Positions 26,237 through 35,022 are shown, counted from the stretch's first letter. The stretch: 64,000 nucleotides of DNA from Roseiarcus sp963765375 (GCA_963765375.1 CAVXVZ010000013.1:1-64000); one strand, 5' to 3'. The notes: generated by a model from the letters alone, not told the origin. Translations and numbers: made by a program.

Positions 26237-28558
26237 TTACATTGTGATCCGCACTCCGCCGTAGATGGCGAAGGGCTTGGCAGGCCCGAACGTTTGCGGA
26301 TTGGTAATAGCCGGGCCCGTCATGAACTCCCCGGTCTGGACCAGGCCGCCGGATGTATAGTAACGCTGATCGAAAATGTTCTGAGCGTAGCCAAAAATCT
26401 GCACCTGCTTGTTATATTGGTAAGAGGTGTGGAGGCCGAAGACGGCGTAGCCGGGAACTTGCGGAACCGCGTTATTTTCGTTGCCGAAGATGACCTGCCC
26501 CGACGCTGCGACCATGTCCATGCCAATTTTCCATTCAGGGGTGACGGCGTAGTCGACGCCGACCTTCACCGTATTTTTTGGAATGCCGGCAATCTGCGTT
26601 CCGTTTGTAATCGGAATGTTCCCATTGGCGTCGGCCAACGGATTGTTCTCCGACGGCTCCTCGAAAGTCGTCAGGTAAATGGCGTCGATATAAGTGTAAT
26701 TGGCGTAAGCCGTCCACTTATCGCCCGTCCATTGGGCGCCGACCTCGGCGCCCTGGCGCAAGGTTGTCCCGACGTTGGTGTAGTAGCCGAAGCTGTTAAA
26801 CGTGCTCACCACCGGCAGAATGTCGTTGGCAAGCGTGGTGCGGAAGAGCCCGGCCGACCATTGCAGCTTGCCCCATTGGGGACCCAATGCGGCAAGGGCG
26901 TTCTGCCCACGGAAACCCAACTCGAAAGTCTGGCCGACGACCTGCTTGAGCGGCGGGTCGGAGGACAGGAAGTTGTCGATGATGCAGGGGTCAGTGGGGC
27001 TCGCGCAGCCGAGCTCGAGCGGCGTCGGCGTGCGATTGGTCATAGCATACCCGGCATAGAAGCTGATGTCGGGCGCAATCTTGTAGGTGAGGCCGACTGT
27101 CGGATTGAGGTGGGAGTAGTCCGAGTAACCGCTGAGGAGAGCGTCGTTCGTGCCCTCGAGACTGATCCCGGCGAAATTGAACCGCGCGCCGCCGGTCAGC
27201 GTCAGGCGATCGGTCGCGTTGAACGTGTCGAGGGCGTAGACGCCGACATAAGTGTTGTTCGCCCTGACGTCGATCGGGTTCAGAAAGCTGTCGGGCTCGT
27301 CGATGATGTACGGGGAGGCGGTCAACGGGTACGAGTTGTTCGTGAAAGCGATCGTGCCGAGCGTGCTGTTGCCGGTGTAATGCGTCCACCCGTAGTCGAG
27401 CGACGCGCCGACGGTCAGCGAGTTGTCGTGGCCGAAAATTTTGTCGGTGTCGACGGCCTGCCCGCTGACCCCGACCGAGCGCGATTGCGTCTGGTTGTCG
27501 TCGTCTTCGCCGAGGTCGAGCGTTCCACCCTGCGAGATGTCGGGAATGATTCCGCCCAGCGTGTTATGCACCGGGCTCCCGTTTAGGCACGAGTACGGCG
27601 GACAGGGCGTCACGTCGGTTCCATTGCCGTCTACGTGCTGCTGGTTGAACTGGCGGAAATAGGCTCCGGCCTGGAAATTCAGCGTGGGCGAATAGGCGTA
27701 AGCGCCCGTCCACTGGAGCATGGCCATCTGGTTATAGGTCGTCTGGGGAATGGTGTAGACGCTGCCCCAATTCGTCTGCAACTGCTGGAGCGGCGTGTAA
27801 GCCGCGACGCCGAACTGGGTGTTCCCCGCGGTGAGTTGCAGGTGCGATTCAAACCCGTTCGCCTTGTAGCCGACGTCGCCGTAGAAGTTGGTGAGCTGCG
27901 ATGCTTCGGCCACCCGCCAACCGCCATCGTTGATTTGGTTGGCCGCCATATAGACCGACCAGTTGCCGACCATCTTGCCGTACTGAATTGCCTCTTGCGC
28001 GCGATAGAATGAGCCGCCCTCGAGATCGGCTTCGAAGCCCTGCCAGGTGAAGCCGTTCTTCATCGTCACGGTGACGGCGCCGCCGAGGGCGTTGAGGCCG
28101 AAGATCGGGTTTGCGGCGACGATCGTCGTCTTGTCGATCGCATTTGCTGGGATGAGGTCCCAATTAACGACGTCGCCGAACGCCTCATTGATGCGGGTGC
28201 CGTTCTGGTAGACGGCCAGACCTTGCGGCGTGCCGGTGACCGCGGTCGCATCGAAACCACGATAGAAGAGGTCTGGCTCGAACTCGTTGCCGGAGACGTT
28301 GCCGACGGTGACGCCCGGCGCCGAGCGGGCCAGCGAGGCTGGCAGCGTCGTGTCGTTGAAGGTTTGAATGTCCTGGGAACTGGTCTGCCACACTGCGAAG
28401 GGAGACTGCGAAACGTTGATCTGCCCGCCGCCGAGCGGCGTCGTCGCAACCACGTCGAAGGTTGGGAGCACGATCGTGTCCGCGCGCGCCGCGGCCGTCA
28501 CCGCCATTAGAGCGGCGAAGCCGATAGCTTGCAAACACCAAGCCGTTGAGCGAGTCAT
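26237..28558 (-). CDS. TonB-dependent outer-membrane receptor (LutH-like by context)
   Basis: 773 residues: a signal peptide ending ARADTIVLP, then a plug domain (about 60-190) containing DLFYRGFDATAVTGTPQGL, VNWDLIPANAIDKTTIV and FGLNALGGAVTVTMKNGF. The remainder is a 22-strand barrel closing with FAIYGGVRITM. It has the NIFDQRYYTSGG and IAGIPKNTVKVGVDY blocks usual in this superfamily. GGGGGA lies upstream of the ATG. It precedes the lanmodulin-like and exbB-exbD-tonB genes on the same strand. In M. extorquens the lanthanide receptor gene lutH lies beside lanM, which suggests the ligand here, but sequence alone does not prove it. Confidence 0.88.
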   Translation of the reverse strand: MTRSTAWCLQAIGFAALMAVTAAARADTIVLPTFDVVATTPLGGGQINVSQSPFAVWQTSSQDIQTFNDTTLPASLARSAPGVTVGNVSGNEFEPDLFYRGFDATAVTGTPQGLAVYQNGTRINEAFGDVVNWDLIPANAIDKTTIVAANPIFGLNALGGAVTVTMKNGFTWQGFEADLEGGSFYRAQEAIQYGKMVGNWSVYMAANQINDGGWRVAEASQLTNFYGDVGYKANGFESHLQLTAGNTQFGVAAYTPLQQLQTNWGSVYTIPQTTYNQMAMLQWTGAYAYSPTLNFQAGAYFRQFNQQHVDGNGTDVTPCPPYSCLNGSPVHNTLGGIIPDISQGGTLDLGEDDDNQTQSRSVGVSGQAVDTDKIFGHDNSLTVGASLDYGWTHYTGNSTLGTIAFTNNSYPLTASPYIIDEPDSFLNPIDVRANNTYVGVYALDTFNATDRLTLTGGARFNFAGISLEGTNDALLSGYSDYSHLNPTVGLTYKIAPDISFYAGYAMTNRTPTPLELGCASPTDPCIIDNFLSSDPPLKQVVGQTFELGFRGQNALAALGPQWGKLQWSAGLFRTTLANDILPVVSTFNSFGYYTNVGTTLRQGAEVGAQWTGDKWTAYANYTYIDAIYLTTFEEPSENNPLADANGNIPITNGTQIAGIPKNTVKVGVDYAVTPEWKIGMDMVAASGQVIFGNENNAVPQVPGYAVFGLHTSYQYNKQVQIFGYAQNIFDQRYYTSGGLVQTGEFMTGPAITNPQTFGPAKPFAIYGGVRITM

Positions 28559-28716
28559 CTGACGTTTCCCCCTTGCGCGCGCCCGACCGATGGCGCCGCG
28601 AGCAAGCTCGTCCGGGAGTCATGAGAGCGCATAGGCTCATATGCCCGCTCGCGGCCCTCAAACTTAAGCGCGTCGCCTGCCGCAAGTAATTTCAAACATT
28701 GGAAGACTTTCAGGGA

Positions 28717-30108
28717 TCAATTCCTCACTCCGGCGGGAGGTTTTCCCGCTTGACCTGCGCCGAACCGCGCATCGACGACGACGCCGCCTGTGGGCGGAGA
28801 CCCGATTGTCACCCGGCCGCCGAGCAGCCGGGCCCGGTCCCGCATCCCGGCAAGCCCCATTCCGGCTTCGGTTTCGCCCTGCAATCCGCGGCCGTCGTCG
28901 GCGACGCGAATGACGAGCCCCGCCAGCCCCCCATCGTCCTCGCTCGGCCCGAGAACCGGCGTTTCGAATCGCAGCGAAACGTCGATCCGCGTCGCGCCGG
29001 CGTGGCGAAACGCGTTGGTCATCGCTTCCTGAACGAACCGATAGGCCATGAGGCTCGCGCGCTCGTTCATCGTCTCGACGCGAGGATCGACATCCAGCGA
29101 GAGAGCCACGCTCGGTTCGGCTCGCAGCCAATGGGCGACGAGCGCCTCCAGCGCCTCGGCGAGCCCCAGTTCCTCGAGCGCGGCCGGACGCAGGTCGGCC
29201 AGAATGCGGCGGTTCTGGCCTTGAAGCGCTTCGACCTGGGCCTCGATCGCGCTCGCCGCCTCGCGAGCAGCGGGATCGTCGCCGACCTTTTTCGCCAGCA
29301 CCGCGGCGCTGGCGCGCAAACCGAAGAGATGCGGCCCGAATTCGTCGTGGAGCTCGTGGGCGATCACCTGACGTTCCTCGTCCTGGGCGGCGAAAACCCG
29401 CTCAGCCAATTCGCTGTTGTCGCTCTTCAAGTCGCCAAGCGCCTCCGCGAGGCTGTTGATCTTGGCGTTGAGATCGCGAATCTCCGGCGGCCCGCCGCCT
29501 TCGGCGCGCGCCGCATAGTCGCCCGCCTCGAGGCGCGCGAGCGTTGCGCTGGCGACGCCAATGGGTTTCACCGCGCGCCCGACGAGGAGGCTGGTCACGA
29601 GCAACGCCGCCAGCGCCATTATCGCGCCGACCAGCGCGTGGTCGCGCGCGCCGGCCCAGACCTCGTCGATTTCATCGGCGGGATCGGCGACGATGACGAT
29701 CGATTCCGTCCCGCCGTCGCGCAAGCTGACCGGAATGGCCGCGACCTCGCTCGGCGCGTGGACGAGCGCGCGAAACCACCGCGGCGCGTCCGACTCGTTG
29801 CTCGCCTCAAGCATGATCGACGCAGCAAGCGAAGGCTCGCCCAATCCGGCTCGCACGTGCCGCAGGTTCTGGAGACTGGCGACCAGAGCCTCGACGGCGC
29901 TCCGCTCCGGCTTATCCGGCAAGCGAGCGAGTGAAGTCGCGACGAAATCCTCGGTCAGCCGCATTGCGCTTTGCGTTTCGGCGCGTGTCCGTCCGCTTGC
30001 CTGAAAGACGACGTGGCCGGCGTCGACTGCCAGCCAGAGCGCAAACAGCGAAGCGAAAATGAGATTGAGCCGAGTGCGCAGGGAGATCGAACGCCACATC
30101 CGTCTCAC
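28717..30108 (-). CDS. Sensor histidine kinase (NarL/UhpB group, MoxY-like layout)
   Basis: 463 residues. First membrane segment about 14-36, a periplasmic sensor domain 40-155, second membrane segment 157-178, then HAMP. The HisKA_3 dimer/phosphoacceptor region has DEERQVIAHELHDEFGPH with His254. The HATPase domain shows YRFVQEAMTNAFRHAGA and VADDGRGL. Its layout (periplasmic domain plus HisKA_3) recalls MoxY of methanol-regulating pairs. It lies 158 bases upstream of the TonB receptor on the same strand and is divergent from its likely partner regulator. GTG 30108 or ATG 30099 may be the start. Confidence 0.88.
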   Translation of the reverse strand: MRRMWRSISLRTRLNLIFASLFALWLAVDAGHVVFQASGRTRAETQSAMRLTEDFVATSLARLPDKPERSAVEALVASLQNLRHVRAGLGEPSLAASIMLEASNESDAPRWFRALVHAPSEVAAIPVSLRDGGTESIVIVADPADEIDEVWAGARDHALVGAIMALAALLVTSLLVGRAVKPIGVASATLARLEAGDYAARAEGGGPPEIRDLNAKINSLAEALGDLKSDNSELAERVFAAQDEERQVIAHELHDEFGPHLFGLRASAAVLAKKVGDDPAAREAASAIEAQVEALQGQNRRILADLRPAALEELGLAEALEALVAHWLRAEPSVALSLDVDPRVETMNERASLMAYRFVQEAMTNAFRHAGATRIDVSLRFETPVLGPSEDDGGLAGLVIRVADDGRGLQGETEAGMGLAGMRDRARLLGGRVTIGSPPTGGVVVDARFGAGQAGKPPAGVRN

Positions 30109-30185
30109 GCCTTTCCAGCTTCACCGTTGATTTTGCTCGCGCTGCTGTCAATGCTGGGGCCGGAACGCGGATGGCGCGTCCCATC

Positions 30186-30213
30186 GTGTCGGCCGCCGCA
30201 CGGCGGCCGACAC
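30186..30213. promoter_or_regulatory. Perfect 12-base inverted repeat in divergent kinase/regulator promoter region
   Basis: GTGTCGGCCGCC (30186-30197) and its exact complement (30202-30213) are separated by GCAC. The site lies in the 163 bases between the kinase (minus) and regulator (plus) genes, about 59 bases before the regulator start. It could be a dyad operator for the regulator itself or an RNA hairpin in the regulator leader. Confidence 0.5.
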
Positions 30214-30271
30214 GGGAACATCGGGTTGGCGCCGATCACGTCATCCGTCCACTATTGCAAGGTTCAAGCTT

Positions 30272-30889
30272 TTGCGGGTTCTTATCGTCGACGACCATCC
30301 GATCGTCATATCTGGATGCCGGGCGCTTCTGGAGACGAATCCGGGCGTCGAGGTGTTCGAGGCGCAAGACGGCGCGTCCGGCTTCGCCGCCTTTTTCGAG
30401 CGCAGACCCGACGTCGCTCTGATCGACCTCAATCTGCCGGGACTTTCAGGACTGGAGCTGCTGCGGCGGATCCTCGAGCAGGCGCCGGAGGCGCGGCTCA
30501 TCGTCTTCAGCATGAACGACGACCCGGTCGTCGCCGCGCGGGCGATCGAAGCCGGGGCCAAGGGCTATATCGCCAAGAACGACGATCCGGGGCTCATCGC
30601 CGAAGCGGTGAGACAGGTGGGGAACGGTGGGCTCTACCTGCATCCCGAGATGGCGCGCCAGATTGCTTTTCTGCGCGCCGGGGCCAACGCCAGCGCAGTC
30701 TCCAGCCTGAGCCCCCGCGAGCTCGAGATCCTCCGCCTCCTCGCCGCCGGCCGCACCATGGCCCAGATCGCCGACCTCTTGAACGTCTCCTATAAAACCG
30801 TCGCCAACAACTGCACCCAATTGAAGCAGAAGCTCGGCGCACGCTCCGCCATGGATCTCATGCGCATCGCGCTCAGCGCGAGAATCTGA
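30272..30889 (+). CDS. LuxR/NarL-family response regulator
   Basis: 205 residues. The receiver domain has Asp7, Asp8, phosphorylated Asp52 (DVALIDLNLPG) and the Lys in GAKGYIAKND. The C-terminal LuxR helix-turn-helix (about 143-205) shows LSPRELEILRLLAAGRTMAQ and LNVSYKTVANNC. The start is TTG 30272. Divergent from the sensor kinase, it is the probable partner and a candidate controller of the receptor-lanmodulin-pqq genes. Neighbourhood and family resemble MoxX/FlhR-type regulators of methanol oxidation, but the target genes are inferred. Confidence 0.9.
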   Translation: MRVLIVDDHPIVISGCRALLETNPGVEVFEAQDGASGFAAFFERRPDVALIDLNLPGLSGLELLRRILEQAPEARLIVFSMNDDPVVAARAIEAGAKGYIAKNDDPGLIAEAVRQVGNGGLYLHPEMARQIAFLRAGANASAVSSLSPRELEILRLLAAGRTMAQIADLLNVSYKTVANNCTQLKQKLGARSAMDLMRIALSARI

Positions 30890-31257
30890 AGGCCGGCCGG
30901 TTTGCTCACGACCTTAATGGCATATCTATCTGGTTTAAACTGTTCCAAATCCAGAGGAAGGAAATCCAAGACTTTTTTTCCCGAGAAGATCAATATTTTA
31001 CAACGGTTTAAACATGAATCCGAGGGCGCTCCTCGCGGAACTCCCCTTGGCGATTGAGCAAAGCGATCGAAGACAAACAGCGTGAGGCGCGCGCGCCTGC
31101 TTGCCGGCCCCGGGCAATTTCCCCGATCCTGGCGATCGCGATTCCATCCGGGCGCGGCTTGCTTTAGAATCGCGACCTGTGAATTCAAACTGCCTTTGGC
31201 CGGGCCGGCTGCTCGCGGCGGGCCGTCGCGCGCCATGAAACCCCGCGGGCGATAGCG
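30890..31257. other. AT-richer intergenic region before cysG
   Basis: 368 bases without a gene. Two copies of the palindrome-containing GGTTTAAAC lie at 30932-30940 and 31005-31013, 73 bases apart (about seven helical turns), within a clearly AT-richer patch. A T7 run at 30973-30979 follows. A short segment at about 30943-30969 matches 1727-1752 at roughly 24 of 27 positions. The promoter of cysG should lie here. Confidence 0.5.
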
Positions 31258-32706
31258 ATGAATCATCTGCCGATCTTTCTCGAACTCAGCGGCCGGCCGG
31301 CCGTGGTCATCGGCGGCGGGGTCGTGGCGGCGCGACGGGCGGAAGCGCTCAGCAAGGCCGGCGCTCGCGTGACCACGTTCGCCGCCGCTCTCAGCGACGA
31401 TTTCCGCGGACTTCTCGGCACGCCGAACTTCCGGCACGAGGCCCGCAATCCCGAGCCAAAGGACTTCGAGGGCTCGGCGCTCTGCTTCGTGGCGACCGAC
31501 GACGCGCGGCTCGCGGCCGATGCGCGGGCGGCGGCAAAGAGCGCCGGCGCGCTGGTCAACGTCGCCGACCGGCCGCGACTCTGCGACTTCATCATGCCCT
31601 CGATCGTCGATCGAAGCCCGCTCGTCATTGCGGTTTCGACCGGCGGCGCCTCGCCGATTCTGGGCCGCATGCTGAAGGCGCGTCTCGAAAGCCTGATCCC
31701 GGCGGCTTACGGCCGCCTGGCGCGGCTGACGGGCGGATCCCGTCTTGCGGTCGCGAAAGCGATTCCCTCGCCGATCATCCGCCGCCGGTTCTGGGAGGCC
31801 GTCCTCGAGGGACCGATCGGCGAGCGAGCGCTTTCGGGCGACGATCGCGCCGCGGACGCCGAACTTGCCCGCGCAATCGAACGCGCGGCCGCGGAGGACG
31901 CCGCGGCGCCGCGCGGGGAGGTCTATCTCGTCGGCGCGGGGCCGGGCGATCCCGATCTCCTGACTTTCCGCGCCCTTCGCCTGATGCAGAAGGCCGATGT
32001 CGTGCTCTACGACCGGCTGACCGACGAAGGCGCGATGAACCTGGTCAGGCGGGAGGCCGAGCGCATCTATGTCGGCAAGCAGCCCGACGATCACGAATTG
32101 CCGCAGGCCGAGATCAGCGCGCTCTTGGTCAAGCTCGCCAGGCAGGGCAAGCGGGTCTTGCGCCTCAAAGGCGGCGATCCGTTCATGTTCGGCCGCGGGG
32201 GCGAGGAAATCGAAGCCCTGGCCGCGGAGGGGATCCCCTTTCAGATCTGTCCGGGCGTGACCGCCGCGACCGGCGCCGCGGCTTATGCTGGCATTCCCCT
32301 CACCCATCGAGACCACGCCCAGTCTTGCGTGTTCGTGACCGGCCACGGGAAGGACGGCAAGACCGCGCTCGACTGGGGGGCGCTCTTGCAACCGCGGCAG
32401 ACGGTTGCGATCTATATGGGGCTGCGCAATCTGGAGGCGCTGACGGGTGAATTCATTGCTCACGGCGCAGACGCGGACTTGCCGGCGGCGATCGTCGACA
32501 ACGCCACCCGCGCCGGGCAGCGCGTCGTCGTCGGGACGCTTGGAACGCTGGCGGCCAAGACGCGCGCGGCGGAATTGAGCGGACCGGCGATCATCATCAT
32601 CGGGACGGTCGTCACCTTGCGCGACAAGCTCGATTGGCGCCCGCAGGGGCAGCCGCGCCGTTCCGCCGCCGGCGATCTTTCGCCCGCGCCAAGCAAAAAG
32701 GATTGA
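31258..32706 (+). CDS. cysG: Siroheme synthase (CysG fusion)
   Basis: Makes siroheme from uroporphyrinogen III in one polypeptide. The N-terminal half (1-210) has the NAD-binding VVIGGGVVAARRAEAL and CDFIMPSIVDRSPLVIAVSTGG of the precorrin-2 dehydrogenase/ferrochelatase. The C-terminal half (220-460) is the SAM-dependent uroporphyrinogen methyltransferase, with VYLVGAGPGDPDLLTFRAL, VLRLKGGDPFMFGRGGEE and GIPLTHRDHAQS. 482 residues, a normal fusion length. Siroheme serves sulfite and nitrite reductases; none is in the window. Confidence 0.96.
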   Translation: MNHLPIFLELSGRPAVVIGGGVVAARRAEALSKAGARVTTFAAALSDDFRGLLGTPNFRHEARNPEPKDFEGSALCFVATDDARLAADARAAAKSAGALVNVADRPRLCDFIMPSIVDRSPLVIAVSTGGASPILGRMLKARLESLIPAAYGRLARLTGGSRLAVAKAIPSPIIRRRFWEAVLEGPIGERALSGDDRAADAELARAIERAAAEDAAAPRGEVYLVGAGPGDPDLLTFRALRLMQKADVVLYDRLTDEGAMNLVRREAERIYVGKQPDDHELPQAEISALLVKLARQGKRVLRLKGGDPFMFGRGGEEIEALAAEGIPFQICPGVTAATGAAAYAGIPLTHRDHAQSCVFVTGHGKDGKTALDWGALLQPRQTVAIYMGLRNLEALTGEFIAHGADADLPAAIVDNATRAGQRVVVGTLGTLAAKTRAAELSGPAIIIIGTVVTLRDKLDWRPQGQPRRSAAGDLSPAPSKKD

Positions 32707-32711
32707 TAACG

Positions 32712-33841
32712 ATGGTCTCGCGCGACGAGGTGATGGCGGCGCTGGCGGCGGTTCCCGGCCCCGACGGGCGCGCGTCCCTGCCCGACTCGGGCGCGGTGTC
32801 CGGCGTGACCATCCGCGACGGCAAGGTCTTCGTCGCCATCGCCATCGATCCGGCGAAGGCGAAGGCGATGGAGCCGATGCGCGCCGGGGCCGAGGCAGCG
32901 ATCAGGGCGATTTCCGGCGTCGCCGGCGCGGTCGTGACCCTGACGGCGGAGTCCGCGCGCGCCGCCGCCGGCGCCCCCCGGCGCACGCTCATCAAACCGA
33001 TGCGCCGCAGCGCCGACACGGCCGATCGAGCGAACCGCTGCCCGGCGTCAAGCACGTGATTGCGGTCGCCTCCGGCAAGGGCGGCGTCGGCAAGTCGACC
33101 ATCGCCTGCAACCTGGCCGTCGGCCTCGCGAAGCTCGGCCTCGCGGTCGGAGTCCTGGACGCCGACCTGTTCGGGCCGTCGATGCCCAGGCTGTTCGGGA
33201 TCGACGCCAAGCCAGGCCTCGCGCCTGACGGGCAGAAGCTCGTTCCGCTCGAGAGTTGCGGGGTGAAGATCATGTCGATCGGGTTCCTGATCGAGGAGGG
33301 AGCCCCGGTCATCTGGCGCGGCCCGATGGTGATGTCGGCGCTCAACCAGCTCCTGCGCGAGGTCGTGTGGGGCGAACTCGACGTGCTCGTCGTCGACATG
33401 CCGCCGGGCACGGGCGACACCCAGCTCACGATGGCCCAGAACGTGCCCCTTGCCGGCGCGGTGATCGTCTCGACGCCGCAGGACCTCGCGCTGATCGACG
33501 CCCGGCGCGGCATTGCGATGTTCGGCCAGGTCAAGGTGCCGCTCATCGGCGTGGTCGAGAACATGAGCTACTTCCTGTGTCCGCACTGCGGGGAGCGGAC
33601 GGACGTGTTCTCCCACGGGGGCGCGCGCCGGGAGGCCGACAAGCTCGGCGTTCCGTTCCTCGGCGAAGTGCCGCTCGACATCGCCATCCGCGCTCATTCC
33701 GACGACGGCCGGCCCGTCGTCGCGAGCATGCCGGAAAGCTCTCAGGCGATGGCCCTGCTCGACATCGCAAGACGCGTGGCCGACACCCTGGCGGTCGGCG
33801 CGCCGGGCGCCAAGCCCGCGCCGCGCATCCGCGTCCTTTAG
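32712..33841 (+). pseudogene. mrp: Mrp/ApbC iron-sulfur carrier ATPase, split by one-base frameshift
   Basis: The N-terminal MIP18-like domain (MVSRDEVMAALAAVPGPDG onward) is read in one frame and the P-loop ATPase domain in another. The second part starts with LPGVKHVIAVASGKGGVGKS and has VLDADLFGPSMPRLFGI, DMPPGTGDTQLT and the CPHC cluster motif. Adding one C to the C6 run at 32974-32979 restores a single frame with a typical His/Ala/Pro linker. Either the base was lost in sequencing or the gene is freshly damaged; everything else is intact. As read, the ATPase half could start at GTG 33056. The DUF971 gene follows 19 bases later. Confidence 0.9.
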
Positions 33842-33860
33842 CGAAAGGATCAAGCCCGCG

Positions 33861-34148
33861 ATGCCCTGGCCGACCGACATTACGGCGATGGACGGAGGGC
33901 GCGTCCTCGAGGTCGCCTTCGACGATGGCCGCGCCATTCGCCTGACCGCCGAACGGCTGCGGGTCGAAAGCCCGAGCGCCGAAGTGCAGGGCCATTCGCC
34001 GAGCCAGAAGAAGACGGTGACCGGCAAGGAGAACGTCGCCATCGTCGGGATCGAGCCCGTCGGCAATTACGCGATCAAGATCATCTTCGACGACGGGCAC
34101 GATACGGGCCTCTATACTTGGGACTATTTGCGCAAGCTGGCGATCTAG
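33861..34148 (+). CDS. DUF971 (GBBH-like N-terminal domain) protein
   Basis: 95 residues forming a single DUF971 domain: LEVAFDDGRAIRLTAERLRV, then a glycine-containing turn, NYAIKIIFDDGHDTGLYTWD, and the terminal YLRKLAI. Stand-alone DUF971 proteins are commonly encoded directly after mrp, as here, and are thought to act with iron-sulfur assembly. The exact role is unknown. Confidence 0.9.
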   Translation: MPWPTDITAMDGGRVLEVAFDDGRAIRLTAERLRVESPSAEVQGHSPSQKKTVTGKENVAIVGIEPVGNYAIKIIFDDGHDTGLYTWDYLRKLAI

Positions 34149-34196
34149 ACCCGTGCCCTTGAAGACGCGGAGTCGATCCGCCGCGCGGGTCGACGG

Positions 34197-34218
34197 GCGC
34201 GTCCCTTGCGGGACGCGC
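34197..34218. terminator. Strong hairpin between convergent genes
   Basis: A perfect 9-base stem, GCGCGTCCC and GGGACGCGC, with loop TTGC, between the DUF971 gene (plus) and the CpsD-like gene (minus), which end towards each other. No U-tract follows. A termination role is inferred from position. Confidence 0.5.
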
Positions 34219-34267
34219 TCGGTCCCGAAAGCGAGCTGCGGAATTGCCTAAAGACGGGATCCGGCGC

Positions 34268-34863
34268 TCAGAAGCGCGCGAGAACCGTGCCCGCGATATC
34301 GCACTGGAAGCCCTCCAGCGCCTTCGAGATCTTGCCGATGTCTTTCGTCTTCGTCCGGTGCCGCCGCGCGGCGACGATCGCCGCGCCGACACGAGAAGCC
34401 ACGACGAAGGCGTCGGAGCTCTCGAGCGCAGGCGGAGTGTCGTAGATCACCACGCCGTAATTGCGCTGGGCGTTTTGCGACAGGGTCAAGAATTCCTTCG
34501 AGCTCAACAGCTCCTGCGGATGGGGCGCCGTTGCGCCGGCGATGAGAAGCGACAAGCCCGGCACGATATCGAGAGTGACTGGAGGCAATTCGGCGTCGCC
34601 ATGAGTCAGCGCCTCGACCAGCCCCTCGGTCTTCGGGTCCACGCCGAAGAGCGAGGCAAGCCTGGGCTTTCTCAGGTTGGCGTCGACAAGGAGCGTCGGA
34701 ACGGCCATTTGCGCGAACGAGAGCGCGAGATTCGCGGCGAAATATGTGACCCCGACCCGCGCGTGCGGACCGATGACGGCAAACGCGTTCTTGCCCTGCG
34801 AGAGGGGGCCTGTCGCAAGCGCGGGTCTTTCGAAACATCGACGCCGATGGTATCGTTGTTCAT
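34268..34863 (-). pseudogene. CpsD/EpsG-like polysaccharide ATPase, one-base frameshift
   Basis: The ATPase part resembles bacterial tyrosine-kinase/chain-length ATPases of exopolysaccharide systems: VGVTYFAANLALSFAQ, PTLLVDANLRKPRLASLFG (Walker A'-type), GLSLLIAGATAPHPQELLSS, and YGVVIYDTPPALESSDAF (Walker B). Walker A itself is degenerate (GPHARVGVTY), lacking the usual GK[ST]. ATG 34863 with GGAAAAG upstream begins MNNDTIGVDVSKDPRLRQAP in another frame. One missing base in the C5 run (minus strand; 34804-34808) accounts for the split. It has no Wzz-like membrane part, and no other polysaccharide gene lies nearby. IS630 sequences follow on its 5' side. Confidence 0.72.
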
Positions 34864-35022
34864 CTTTTCCGTGCCTCTGCTTGTCATTCGGGGCTCTCCC
34901 CCGGGTATCCGTACAGGCCAAAGGAAAAGACGAGGGCGATCCAACTCTAAGCAGATTCCGGCGGCTTGACCAACGAATCGGCGGTGTGATTCGGTCTTCA
35001 CACTGATTTCGCGGGGTGGGGC

